From assembly GCF_012641475.1 (NCBI RefSeq), contig NZ_JABAIL010000010.1, positions 62,001 through 126,000 on the forward strand: 64,000 nt of DNA, read 5' to 3'. This DNA is from Flammeovirga agarivorans. GTDB lineage: Bacteria > Bacteroidota > Bacteroidia > Cytophagales > Flammeovirgaceae. The notes under the pieces were generated by a model. The model was given only the letters and a program-made list of their open reading frames with translations, was not told where the DNA came from and searched no databases. This document shows, piece by piece, positions 46,854 through 55,500 of the stretch (positions are counted from its first letter, which is position 1; the number at the start of each line of letters is the position of its first letter). The position numbers and the translations under genes were made by a program.

Positions 46854-46883
46854 TTGATTTCTTTATTGAAAGAGATATATTTG
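46854..46883 (+). promoter_or_regulatory. ispF promoter
   Basis: TTG (46854-46856), 19-base spacer, TATATTTG (46876-46883), 16 bases before the ATG. Confidence 0.6.
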
Positions 46884-46899
46884 CAACAAAAAAAGAACT

Positions 46900-47379
46900 A
46901 TGAAAATTAGAGTTGGACAAGGTTACGATGTACACCGTCAAGGTGAAGGTGAAGAATTATGGCTAGGAGGTATCAAGTTTGATCATACTCACGGATTAAT
47001 TGGACATTCTGATGCCGATGTTCTTATCCATGCAATTTGTGATGCTGTCCTTGGCGCTGCAAATATGAGAGACATTGGGTATCATTTTGCAGACACTGAC
47101 CCTCAATTTAAAGGAATTGACAGCAAAATTCTTTTAAAAGATGTCATGGAAATTGTCAGAAAAGAAGGTTGGGAATTGGGAAATGTTGATTGTACCATCG
47201 TTGCAGAGAAACCAAAAATAAACCCTCACATACCTGCCATGAAGAAATGTATGGCAGAAGTGATGAATGTGGATGAAGAAGATATTTCGATTAAAGCAAC
47301 TACCTCAGAAAAAATGGGGTTTGTAGGAAGAGAAGAAGGAATGGCTGTTCATGCAGTTGCATTAATCACAAAAAGCTAA
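46900..47379 (+). CDS. ispF: 2-C-methyl-D-erythritol 2,4-cyclodiphosphate synthase
   Basis: 159 residues, the normal length. Zinc ligands are in GYDVHR (Asp and His) and His43 region GHSDADVL. Other conserved parts are HAICDAVLGAANMRDIGYHFADTD, CTIVAEKPKI and KATTSEKMGFVGREEG. The enzyme forms the cyclic diphosphate of the MEP isoprenoid pathway in the cytoplasm. It has its own promoter inside the 3' end of the DUF5686 region and a strong terminator. Confidence 0.97.
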   Translation: MKIRVGQGYDVHRQGEGEELWLGGIKFDHTHGLIGHSDADVLIHAICDAVLGAANMRDIGYHFADTDPQFKGIDSKILLKDVMEIVRKEGWELGNVDCTIVAEKPKINPHIPAMKKCMAEVMNVDEEDISIKATTSEKMGFVGREEGMAVHAVALITKS

Positions 47380-47380
47380 T

Positions 47381-47420
47381 AAAAAAGGAGTAAGCAACAA
47401 ATCAGCTTACTCCTTTTTTA
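47381..47420. terminator. Bidirectional intrinsic terminator
   Basis: Perfect 15-bp stem (47381-47395 with 47405-47419) between convergent genes. Confidence 0.88.
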
Positions 47421-49235
47421 TTATGTGTTTAACCCAAGTTCTTTTAACAGTAAGGAAGCATTAAACTTCTCACAAACACCTTCTTTCAATTTATAGTCGA
47501 ACTCAAATTCATTATGAGAATAATCAAAATCAAAATGATAATTCTTTGAAAATACTGCATTCCCATTTTTCTCAAAATCGGATAACTGTAAATCATGCGT
47601 GGCTACTATAATATTGGCTTCCGCATTGGCTTGCAATTTTTCCAATAATGCAAAAGATCCTTTTAATTTATCTATAGAATTAGTACCTCGAAGCATTTCA
47701 TCCACTAAGAATAAATGCGGCTCATTGGTTTCTATTGCTTCAATAATAAGTTTTATTCTTTCCAGTTCTGCTTTAAAAGTTGATTCACTTAAATGTAAAG
47801 AATCTGCTATTCTCATAGAGGTAATAAGTTTCACCCTCTTACCCACTTTAAACGATGTAGCACAAACTGCACTTCCTGCAAATGCCAATAGTAAATTGAT
47901 ACCAACAACTCTAATGAAAGTACTTTTCCCTGACATATTCGATCCTGTAATAATCGATACTCTATTGTTCGTATCAAGCTTATATGAGTTTTTCACACCT
48001 CCATCAAATTCTCCATTTGCCCCTTGAAAAATCAACGGGTGGCCCATATTTTCTCCATCAAGAATTATATCTTCTTCAACAAAAACTGGTTTTGTCCAAT
48101 CAGGATGATTACGTTCTAGAATCGCTAAACTATTATAGGCTTCTAACTCACCAATAATATGAAATAATTTCTCGAATAGGTCAGGGTTCTTTTTAAACCA
48201 CTTTCTAATTCTTCCTACAACAAATATATCAAACGGTATAATTGAATACAGTACAACTAAACCCATCATGTTTTTTCTGATATCCAATTGTTGAATTAAA
48301 GTAGAGAGCTTCAAAATAGGTTTGGAGAAGTGTTGAGATGAAATATCTTTGATCCCCTCTTGAAGTAGAGAACTCTTAAAATTAGTCGTACCCAATAAAT
48401 CAGTCACTTTTGCAAGACGTTCTAAAGCTGTAGCACTACTATTTAGATGATGCATAAATTCAGCTACATCACCACCTACTCTACCCATCACTAAAAAGTT
48501 TAAAAGGATAATAGTAGCTGTTAGACCCATTGTCCAATCGGCTGAATTCAGAAAACCAAAAATGATGACACCCCATAGAAATGGAACTAATGAGGCATAT
48601 ATCTTATAGATCCCTTCCTGTTTTATTTTAAACTTCCCTAATAAATCACTATCGATCTGGAAATTTGATTTTTGCTTTTGTTCACCAAATAGGAATAACT
48701 GAAGTTTCTCTGAAAAAGAAACATTATCGCTCAGCTCTTTTACGGCCTCTTGCCTATCTATAATTGTTTGTGATGGTACTTGATAAGCATTTTCATCAAA
48801 GAAAGAATTCAACTGATTCTTCCCCCAATGAGTTGATGTTCTATTAATGAAGTGAAATAATGACTGTGGTCCATAAAGATCCATATCATGTGCAAACAAC
48901 TGGTTTACTTGTTTTAAGTCTTCACCATCATCGTACAAGTTCGCTCCTCCTCCCAAAACAGTAATCTCATTTTCAAGTAATAACTGTTTAATTTTAAGCT
49001 CTTCTAAATTTTGTTGTACAGTAGAATGTCTTCTAACAATGAGAAAAAAGAGAGCTAACCCAAGGATTATTGTGGGGAATATAAATTGATTAAAGTTACC
49101 ATATAACAATACACAGCAGACGATAACTCCAATAATTGTGATTAATCGTAGTAGTGAGAATTTGTTTGATATACTTTCCTTATCCTTAATATCTTCTAAA
49201 ATCAACTGTAATTGTTGATTATAATTCTGAATCAT
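47421..49235 (-). CDS. Membrane-anchored MutS-like ATPase
   Basis: 604 residues. Two pairs of membrane segments (about 31-68 and 215-250) precede the MutS C-terminal half: a lever-like helical region and an ATPase domain with Walker A GSNMSGKST (431-439), the segment STFKAELERIK, Walker B LFLVDEMLRGTNS and ATHDLQLSD. The mismatch-recognition domain I of MutS is absent, so this is not the mismatch-repair enzyme. The same layout occurs in MutS-related proteins of Bacteroidetes and Firmicutes with no known function. It is monocistronic. Confidence 0.9.
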   Translation of the reverse strand: MIQNYNQQLQLILEDIKDKESISNKFSLLRLITIIGVIVCCVLLYGNFNQFIFPTIILGLALFFLIVRRHSTVQQNLEELKIKQLLLENEITVLGGGANLYDDGEDLKQVNQLFAHDMDLYGPQSLFHFINRTSTHWGKNQLNSFFDENAYQVPSQTIIDRQEAVKELSDNVSFSEKLQLFLFGEQKQKSNFQIDSDLLGKFKIKQEGIYKIYASLVPFLWGVIIFGFLNSADWTMGLTATIILLNFLVMGRVGGDVAEFMHHLNSSATALERLAKVTDLLGTTNFKSSLLQEGIKDISSQHFSKPILKLSTLIQQLDIRKNMMGLVVLYSIIPFDIFVVGRIRKWFKKNPDLFEKLFHIIGELEAYNSLAILERNHPDWTKPVFVEEDIILDGENMGHPLIFQGANGEFDGGVKNSYKLDTNNRVSIITGSNMSGKSTFIRVVGINLLLAFAGSAVCATSFKVGKRVKLITSMRIADSLHLSESTFKAELERIKLIIEAIETNEPHLFLVDEMLRGTNSIDKLKGSFALLEKLQANAEANIIVATHDLQLSDFEKNGNAVFSKNYHFDFDYSHNEFEFDYKLKEGVCEKFNASLLLKELGLNT

Positions 49236-49289
49236 GATTATTTAATAGGTTAACACACACAAGGGAAGATGGCTGTAAAGGTATAAAAA

Positions 49290-49315
49290 AAGCACAATGA
49301 ATAAACATTGTGCTT
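49290..49315 (-). terminator. Intrinsic terminator after the small lipoprotein gene
   Basis: 10-bp perfect stem (49290-49299 with 49306-49315) and a T-run on the minus strand. Confidence 0.82.
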
Positions 49316-49340
49316 AAAATTTCTTTTAAGTAATCAATTA

Positions 49341-49673
49341 CTAAATACAAGGTATTAGTAATGCTGCTTCAATAATTTTAATACCTGCTTCTAGTTCAGT
49401 TTTAACACTGTCTGCAGCTGCTGCATCTCCAGGATAAGAAATTTCTACAGCCTCTTCAATACAACTTTGATTAGAGTTGTAGAAATCTACCAATTCTTGG
49501 AAAACTGCCTTCTCATCTTCACAAGAAGTATCCTCAGGTAGTTCTTCAATTTTAGTAGAAATTTCTAGTAGTCCAGTTGCTGTGTCTTCAGCGTTACATG
49601 GCTCCGCTTCGTCATCAGAACATGAAGTGAATACAAATAGTCCGATTAAGAAAGAAAAAAGTACCTTTTTCAT
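49341..49673 (-). CDS. Small lipoprotein with four mature cysteines
   Basis: 110 residues, lipobox FVFTSC then SDDEAEPC. The mature part is acidic and helical and includes cysteines in EPCNAED, DTSCEDE, NQSCIEE and the final LIPCI, an even number that could form two disulfides. I recognise no family. It has its own terminator, and the gene upstream is divergent, so it is monocistronic. Confidence 0.78.
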   Translation of the reverse strand: MKKVLFSFLIGLFVFTSCSDDEAEPCNAEDTATGLLEISTKIEELPEDTSCEDEKAVFQELVDFYNSNQSCIEEAVEISYPGDAAAADSVKTELEAGIKIIEAALLIPCI

Positions 49674-49885
49674 TAAAAAATTTAGTTAGGGTCGAAAAAT
49701 ATAAATAATGAAATCAATTTTAAATTTCATTAACACAATGATAATAAAAAGTCTTAACATCAACAAATCATTCAATCAAACTGCTTATTAACCAATAAAA
49801 ACATTTTTCACATTTATTTAGTTGACCTCAACATCAATTTATACGTTACTTTGTTGTATAGAATCTCACTACACAATTTATATAC

Positions 49886-50293
49886 TTGAAATTACAGTTA
49901 TCATATAAGAAAATCATACGACCTCTATTAACAATTTGGGTCGCTCTCCACACACTAAATTACAGTGTGGATATTGATGCTGTATTGGTTTCACAGGCGA
50001 ACTACTCTCCTGAAACCCTAATTGTTCAAGATGATAAAATTGAAAGCTTTGTAGAATTAATCTGTCAGATCATTTTCGAAGACAACTTCAGTGATTTTAA
50101 TGACAACCCATTCTCCCAGAATGAGTCGAAGAGTTTCTCCCCAATAGTTTGCTTATCCTATCCTGTATTTGATATTATCCATGAAGGTATCGAAAGAGAA
50201 TTTCATGAATCAATAACTCATACATTTTACTTAGATAAAAACTACCCTACCCCAATTAAGGACATAGTTCCTCCCCCTCCACGTATGAGCTAA
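49886..50293 (+). CDS. Hypothetical protein with N-terminal hydrophobic segment and Pro-rich end
   Basis: 135 residues. The frame has no ATG near its 5' end, so it probably starts at TTG 49886. The N-terminus (YKKIIRPLLTIWVALHTLNYSVDID) looks like a signal or membrane anchor. The C-terminus ends in IKDIVPPPPRMS. Short secreted proteins with a terminal PP stretch are frequent in Bacteroidetes next to transport genes, but I cannot place this one in a family. The outer-membrane protein gene follows 82 bases later. Confidence 0.55.
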   Translation: MKLQLSYKKIIRPLLTIWVALHTLNYSVDIDAVLVSQANYSPETLIVQDDKIESFVELICQIIFEDNFSDFNDNPFSQNESKSFSPIVCLSYPVFDIIHEGIEREFHESITHTFYLDKNYPTPIKDIVPPPPRMS

Positions 50294-50375
50294 TTTTTCA
50301 TCACTAGTACTATACTTTTGATGAAATCATTTCACTGTATAAGAATACTAGTTAAATCAGCTCATATATATTCAA

Positions 50376-51707
50376 ATGAAATTATTTTACAGTGTTCTCT
50401 TAGGATGCTTCTTTATTGTTGCAAATAACAATTTATTGTTTGCTCAAGAAGATTTCCAACAAGAAGAAGAGGAACACGAGACAAAATTCAAACAGCAACC
50501 AGGCCTTGCAAAAGCAGCTTCAAAAGTGTTTTTCTCAGAAAAACCTTGGAGTGTTTCAGGTTTTGGTGAGGTGTCATTCGTCAATAGAAATGACGTTCCA
50601 ATAGGAATGGAAGATGACATCGAGCTTTCTTATAACAACCTATACAGGTTCTCTACATTCTTTGGTTACAGATTTACAGACAAGATTATTTGGAACTCTG
50701 AGATTTTAGTAGAATATCTTACCGATCCTAATGGAAATAGCCATTTCGAATTTATTGTTGAAGCTTTTATGGATTTTTCTATTCATAAATCATTCAACCT
50801 TAGAACTGGTATTTACCCATTAAGTATTGGCTACATCAACAATAATGACGAACCCGTAATGTTTGCATCAGTAAATAGATCTGATGTTGAACGAATGATT
50901 GTCCCTTCTACTTGGATGGGTATGGGTGTTAGTTTTTATGGTCTTATTTCTCCAAGTTTCAACTATACTTTTGGAGTTTCACAGGGCTTAGATGGTAGTT
51001 CGTTCCTTAGTGGTACATGGATTCGCCAAGGTAGAGAACCTCGTTTTGATGGAAATTCTTTCACTACTTATTCCATCAACCCTCAAATCAATTATGTAGG
51101 ATTAAAAGATTGGACATTAAGTGCTTCTGCGTTTATTGGACAAACTGGTAACAACCAGGAAATCACTGATTATAATGGCAACAAGAGAATAGCTAATTCT
51201 GTTGCTCAATTATATACCGCCTATGTAAAACACACGAAAAAGAATTGGGAATTTATGGCCTTAGCCTCAACTGGGTATATGTCAGGTACAGAAGACCTGT
51301 ACTATCTGACTGCTCAAGAAAATGGAGGTGTAGGACAAGTAATTGCCAACCAAAATATCGGTTATCTGGTCGAAGGAAGTTTTGACCTGTTATCATTATT
51401 CAATAACCGTAGCTTCCTTCGAAAGAAGAATGCATTAATAGATCCACACGATGTTAAAATCCCATTATTTGTTCGATATGAATATATCAACACTCATAAG
51501 AACTATAATGAAAAACTACTAATGGCTGATACTAACGCCAACATGGTTCACTTTAACTCTGACATCATAACTGTGGGAGTGAACTTTAAACCAAGGGAAG
51601 AGATTGCTTTTAAAATCGATTATCAATTTAGAAATAATCGAGCAACCGGCCCTTACGCCGCGAAAGAAGACAACTTACTAGAACTAGGAATTGGCTTCAT
51701 TTTCTGA
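50376..51707 (+). CDS. Outer-membrane porin-like beta-barrel protein
   Basis: 443 residues with a signal peptide ending near NLLFAQ. A charged stretch follows (EDFQQEEEEHETKFKQQ), then barrel strands such as PWSVSGFGEVSFVNRND, LRTGIYPLSIGYINNNDEP and MFASVNRSDVERMIVPSTWMGMGVSFYG. The pattern NRSDVER-IVPSTW is one I associate with a group of barrel proteins near metal or nutrient uptake genes, without a proven substrate. It ends ELGIGFIF, a typical terminal strand. A terminator follows. Confidence 0.78.
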   Translation: MKLFYSVLLGCFFIVANNNLLFAQEDFQQEEEEHETKFKQQPGLAKAASKVFFSEKPWSVSGFGEVSFVNRNDVPIGMEDDIELSYNNLYRFSTFFGYRFTDKIIWNSEILVEYLTDPNGNSHFEFIVEAFMDFSIHKSFNLRTGIYPLSIGYINNNDEPVMFASVNRSDVERMIVPSTWMGMGVSFYGLISPSFNYTFGVSQGLDGSSFLSGTWIRQGREPRFDGNSFTTYSINPQINYVGLKDWTLSASAFIGQTGNNQEITDYNGNKRIANSVAQLYTAYVKHTKKNWEFMALASTGYMSGTEDLYYLTAQENGGVGQVIANQNIGYLVEGSFDLLSLFNNRSFLRKKNALIDPHDVKIPLFVRYEYINTHKNYNEKLLMADTNANMVHFNSDIITVGVNFKPREEIAFKIDYQFRNNRATGPYAAKEDNLLELGIGFIF

Positions 51708-51745
51708 TCTTTAACAACTTTAACGAAACTAAAAACCAATGGAAG

Positions 51746-51779
51746 AACCTCTGTATGTTTACAGAGGTTTCTTTTTTTT
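51746..51779 (+). terminator. Intrinsic terminator
   Basis: Perfect 10-bp stem (51746-51755 with 51760-51769), 4-base loop and an eight-T run. Confidence 0.85.
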
Positions 51780-51847
51780 AATTCACAAAATTTTTGAAAT
51801 GCATAATTGTTTCTCTAATTTCAAAAAGACATTTCAAATCACAATTA

Positions 51848-52924
51848 ATGAAAAAATTACTCTTTCTTTTATTATTCTCTTTTACATTCAGTCTTCAACA
51901 ATCCATAGCTCAAAGCTTTAGTACAGGTGGTGGAGGCAGTGCAGAAAGATCTGATAAGAACTTCCAATTTATGCCAGTGCCATATATCAACTATGATAGA
52001 ACTTTGGGCCTATCTGTAGGTGCACTTCCAATGGCCATGTATAACTTGAGTAAAACAGATACCATATCTCCCTCCTCAATTTCAGGTGCACTTGGGCTTT
52101 ACACTACGAATAAGTCTTGGTTTACTTTAGGATTTTCAAAATTTTACTTTGCTGAAGATAGATATAGAGTAACTGTTGCCGGAGGCGTTGGAGATTTCAA
52201 TTATCAAACCTATGTAGGTTTTCCTTTAAATGGATTTCTTCAATATGCCACAGGGGTTAATTTTATTAAGGGTGAGATCCAACGAAAAGTAATCAAAAAC
52301 TTGTACGCAGGTGTGAATTATATGTATACGGATTTTGAGAATTCTTTTGATATTGTACCTGACACCACAAGTACCGTTCAATTACAAACCCTTGGGTTTA
52401 TAGTATCCTATGACCATAGAGATGATGTTTACTACCCTACCAAAGGTGAAATAGGCAATGTAAATATTGATGTAAGCCCTGATTTTTTAGGGAATGATCA
52501 ACCTAATACGAAAATCACAATTGATTTTAATAAATACTTCGCCTTTAAAGAAGGTCGAGATATTTTGGCTACTCGAATGTATGTCGGTTTTGGGGTCGGT
52601 GATCTTACCTTCAACCAACAATTCATCGTCGGACAAAGTGATATCAGAGGTTATACTCAGGCTAAATACAGAGGTAATGCTATGTATAACATTCAAGGAG
52701 AATACCGTTGGAATTTCCATAAGAAAATGGCTGTCAATTTCTTTGCAGGGTTGGCAACTGTTTCAGGTGCTAACGACAGTTCTCAGAATGGTATTTTATT
52801 ACCCGGTGTAGGTGTTGGCTATAGATATAATGTGTTTCCTAAAAATCATATGAATGTAGGCTTAGACGCTGCTGTGGGTAGAGATGATTGGGGTATATAT
52901 TTCAGAATAGGCGAAGCATTTTAA
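51848..52924 (+). CDS. BamA/TamA-like (bacterial surface antigen) outer-membrane protein
   Basis: 358 residues from ATG 51848, which starts the signal peptide (LLFLLLFSFTFSLQQSIAQ); a TTG at 51794 would place extra residues before it. The C-terminal half has the features of surface-antigen barrels: SYDHRDDVYYPTKGE, FIVGQSDIRGYTQAKYRGN (loop with RGY) and LQGEYRWNF-like strand QGEYRWNF. No POTRA domains are present. It resembles the product at 60.7 kb in layout. The role is unknown. Confidence 0.82.
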   Translation: MKKLLFLLLFSFTFSLQQSIAQSFSTGGGGSAERSDKNFQFMPVPYINYDRTLGLSVGALPMAMYNLSKTDTISPSSISGALGLYTTNKSWFTLGFSKFYFAEDRYRVTVAGGVGDFNYQTYVGFPLNGFLQYATGVNFIKGEIQRKVIKNLYAGVNYMYTDFENSFDIVPDTTSTVQLQTLGFIVSYDHRDDVYYPTKGEIGNVNIDVSPDFLGNDQPNTKITIDFNKYFAFKEGRDILATRMYVGFGVGDLTFNQQFIVGQSDIRGYTQAKYRGNAMYNIQGEYRWNFHKKMAVNFFAGLATVSGANDSSQNGILLPGVGVGYRYNVFPKNHMNVGLDAAVGRDDWGIYFRIGEAF

Positions 52925-53048
52925 TCTTAATCACTATTGATTCTCCTTAAAAGATGGTATCTTATTATCAATTATTTGATTTTCATTTAAACCTCTGTCC
53001 AAGTACTACGTTTATTAACCAGATACTACACTTTAGAAATGAATTAAT

Positions 53049-53522
53049 ATGTGGGAAACATTTGATATACAATCACTCTTTTTTGGATTAATTGCAGGAT
53101 TGATCGTTGCAGGACTTGTTCAAGTCAAAGATTGGATCAAACAATCTGGAATGAAGAAAGAAATCAAACGTCTCAAAGCACATTTACATGACAAGTTGGA
53201 AATCGATGCTGAAGCTATTTCAAGTAAAAAAGGTGAAATAGAACGTTTGAAAAGAGAAAACGAAAATTTAAGAGTGACCAATAAAGCTTTATTGAACAAG
53301 CCAGGTCGCCAGGAAATGATGAGTTTCCATGTTTACCAGTCTGCCATTGATAAACTAAATAGTAATATGATGGGATTTGGCCCAGCATGGCAGGATGCAT
53401 TAAGAGATGCTAAAGAAGAAGTAAAAGAAATCGAAGAAGGAAATAAATCATTTATGAAAAAAGTATTACCAAAAGGATTATTTGGTGGTACTACCTACGA
53501 ACTTGGAGAAGGGGATCAATAG
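53049..53522 (+). CDS. Membrane-anchored coiled-coil protein of unknown function
   Basis: 157 residues. One membrane segment (about 9-25, FFGLIAGLIVAGLVQV) is followed by a coiled coil (about 33-85, KEIKRLKAHLHDKLEID and EIERLKRENENLRVTN). The C-terminus contains MSFHVYQSAIDKLNSNMMGFGPAWQDAL and FGGTTYELGEG. The layout resembles small inner-membrane proteins with cytoplasmic coiled coils, but I know no family name. Confidence 0.72.
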   Translation: MWETFDIQSLFFGLIAGLIVAGLVQVKDWIKQSGMKKEIKRLKAHLHDKLEIDAEAISSKKGEIERLKRENENLRVTNKALLNKPGRQEMMSFHVYQSAIDKLNSNMMGFGPAWQDALRDAKEEVKEIEEGNKSFMKKVLPKGLFGGTTYELGEGDQ

Positions 53523-53693
53523 ATCTCCTTTTTTTGTAACACAATAAATAGCTCGTTACCATTAACTTATATTAAAGTAATTATATATAGAGATACATAG
53601 TCATTAACATCAACTAAAGCTTAGTTACCTATTCTTTTTTTAATTTTGATCATACCTAATGACCTAAAATTATCATCAAAAACTACGAAAAAA

Positions 53694-53888
53694 ATGAATA
53701 TTTACAGATGGGCTTTAATAATAATCGCTGCGATTGTTGGTATTGGTAACATTATGCTAATTGACAAAAACAATCTTAGCTTTGAAAACAATGTTTTTGA
53801 ATATCTTGGTAGTGTAAGCATGTTTGGTGTATCTATTTGGCTAGCCACACAGAACCTTTTTCATAAAAATGAAAAAAAGTCATTTTAA
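53694..53888 (+). CDS. Small membrane protein, two TM segments
   Basis: 64 residues from ATG 53694 (a TTG at 53646 would add 16 polar residues). Two hydrophobic segments, WALIIIAAIVGIGNIMLI and YLGSVSMFGVSIWLATQNLF, and a Lys-rich end (HKNEKKSF). No family recognised. It could be an inner-membrane accessory protein. Confidence 0.55.
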   Translation: MNIYRWALIIIAAIVGIGNIMLIDKNNLSFENNVFEYLGSVSMFGVSIWLATQNLFHKNEKKSF

Positions 53889-53916
53889 TCATAATTAAAG
53901 CCATTTTTCTTTACCC

Positions 53917-54044
53917 GAGACAATCATTGTCTCTTAATTTTATTCCAAAAGGTGACAAGTTTCACCATAAATTATTCAAGTTAATACTTGGACTATCTCC
54001 CCTCTTGATTAAATTGCAGGCAAAATAAATTATTTTACTGCAAT
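53917..54044 (+). promoter_or_regulatory. Stacked inverted repeats before the short ORF and bioB
   Basis: Four repeats in 128 bases: GAGACAAT/ATTGTCTC (53917-53924 and 53926-53933), GGTGA/TCACC (53951-53955 and 53962-53966), CAAGT/ACTTG (53977-53981 and 53986-53990), and ATTGCAG/CTGCAAT (54013-54019 and 54038-54044) enclosing AAAATAA/TTATTTT. The last hairpin includes the first two bases of the ATG at 54043. This suggests a structured leader, but no known riboswitch is recognised. Confidence 0.45.
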
Positions 54045-54402
54045 GGCATTATTTAAAAGATGGTCACGTAAGGGTTATGCAATCTTTAACTCTCTGAAAA
54101 GAGAGATTAAAATTTGTGTGCTTAATGTAGCCATGCACAACAATGCACCTGCTTTAATAAGAGAAGTAAACCAATATCAAACTAGTATCACTAGAGAAAG
54201 TGAAGATGATGACTTTCCGGATATTGATGAAATACTTTTAAATCTTATACCGCAGGATATTCTTTCAATAGAAGTTGAGAGTGGATCTGGTTCTGTTTTA
54301 TCTGAAATTTATAACTTAGGACACCCCAAAAGGCTACTCTCTGCCCATCTATTTCCTTCCAATTTTAGCAATTATTTTCCCGGATTTTTTTCAACGATAT
54401 AA
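54043..54402 (+). CDS. Short protein with TonB-receptor-like N-terminus
   Basis: 119 residues. The N-terminus FKRWSRKGYAIFNSLKREIK, followed by ICVLNVA, resembles the unusual signal region (W-x-RKGYxxFxSL) that I recall from some Bacteroidetes TonB-dependent receptors of vitamin uptake. The rest (FPDIDEILLNLIPQDILSIEVES) is weakly plug-like and then ends with NYFPGFFSTI. No barrel follows: bioB starts 43 bases later. It may be a truncated receptor, a decayed gene or a stand-alone small protein. Its start codon lies in a hairpin. Confidence 0.5.
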   Translation: MALFKRWSRKGYAIFNSLKREIKICVLNVAMHNNAPALIREVNQYQTSITRESEDDDFPDIDEILLNLIPQDILSIEVESGSGSVLSEIYNLGHPKRLLSAHLFPSNFSNYFPGFFSTI

Positions 54403-54445
54403 TCGTCATGGAACCGGTATGTCCTAACATATATAAATTAAAGAG

Positions 54446-55435
54446 ATGCAAACAGAAATCAGAAACAACTGGACTAAGCAAGAAGTAGAAGAAATCTACA
54501 ACATGCCTTTGATGGAACTCATGTATAAGGCATCAACAATCCACAAAGAATTTCAGAAAACAGGTGAAGTACAAGTATGTACTCTTCTTTCTGTAAAAAC
54601 AGGTGGTTGTAAAGAAGACTGTAGCTATTGCTCACAATCTGCACGCTACAACACTCATGTTCAGCCTCATAAATTAATGAGAACTGATGATGTAGTTCAA
54701 AAAGCAAAACAAGCGAAAGAAAATGGCTCAACAAGATTCTGTATGGGTGCCGCTTGGAGAGAAGCTAGAAGCAATCGTGACTTTGAAAAAGTCTTAGGTA
54801 TGGTTTCCGAAATCAACGATATGGGTATGGAAGTTTGTGCAACATTAGGTATGCTAGATGTTGAGCAAGCTGAAAAGCTAAAAGAAGCTGGTCTTTACGC
54901 ATATAACCACAACCTAGATACAAGTAGAGAATATTACGATAAAGTAATTACTACAAGAACTTTTGATGATCGTTTAGAAACTATCGCTAACGTTCAAAAG
55001 GCAAAAATCTCTGTTTGTTCAGGAGGTATTATTGGTCTTGGTGAAACAGACAAGGACAGAATCGGAATGTTGTATACTTTAGCAACTTTACCTCAACATC
55101 CTGAGTCGGTACCTGTTAACGCACTAGTTCCTGTAGAAGGCACACCTATGGAAGGTAACAAAATGGTCTCTACTTGGGAAATGATCCGTATGATTGCTAC
55201 AGCAAGAATCTTAATGCCTAAAGCAATGGTACGTCTATCAGCAGGTAGAACTGAAATGACAACTGAAGCTCAAGCTTTATGTTTCATGGCTGGTGCTAAC
55301 TCAATCTTTGCAGGAGATCAACTTTTAACGACTCCTAACCCTGAAGAAGATGCTGATAAAGTAATGTTCAATTTATTAGGTCTTACACCTAGAGCATCCT
55401 TTAAAGAAGTAAAAGAAGAATCAGTATCCGTATAG
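54446..55435 (+). CDS. bioB: Biotin synthase
   Basis: 329 residues, radical SAM. The CX3CX2C cluster is Cys55, Cys59 and Cys62 in GGCKEDCSYCSQS, matching Cys53/57/60 of E. coli BioB. Other conserved parts are RFCMGAAWREARSN, ATLGML, YNHNLDTSREYYDKVITTRTFDDRL, CSGGIIGLGE, NALVPVEGTPMEG and RLSAGR. The enzyme inserts sulfur into dethiobiotin, the last step of the pathway. It is the first gene of the bioB-F-G-C-D-A cluster. Confidence 0.97.
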   Translation: MQTEIRNNWTKQEVEEIYNMPLMELMYKASTIHKEFQKTGEVQVCTLLSVKTGGCKEDCSYCSQSARYNTHVQPHKLMRTDDVVQKAKQAKENGSTRFCMGAAWREARSNRDFEKVLGMVSEINDMGMEVCATLGMLDVEQAEKLKEAGLYAYNHNLDTSREYYDKVITTRTFDDRLETIANVQKAKISVCSGGIIGLGETDKDRIGMLYTLATLPQHPESVPVNALVPVEGTPMEGNKMVSTWEMIRMIATARILMPKAMVRLSAGRTEMTTEAQALCFMAGANSIFAGDQLLTTPNPEEDADKVMFNLLGLTPRASFKEVKEESVSV

Positions 55436-55500
55436 GTTACAAAAGAAATAGATTCAAGGTGTGGTATTTATTTACCACACCCTTCACTTATTAGGTAAAT

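Noticed and set aside
49247-49262. AC-rich stretch as another DeoR operator
   Set aside because: It lacks CACG and the spaced hexamers. It is a simple AC repeat upstream of an unrelated gene.
51739-51921. 60-codon frame between two outer-membrane genes
   Set aside because: Its first part is the terminator hairpin at 51746-51779 and its end overlaps the signal peptide of the next gene in another frame.
54013-54044. Inverted repeat as a BirA biotin operator
   Set aside because: ATTGCAG/CTGCAAT with 18 bases between does not match the known BirA operator arms or spacing, so I list it only as an unassigned hairpin.
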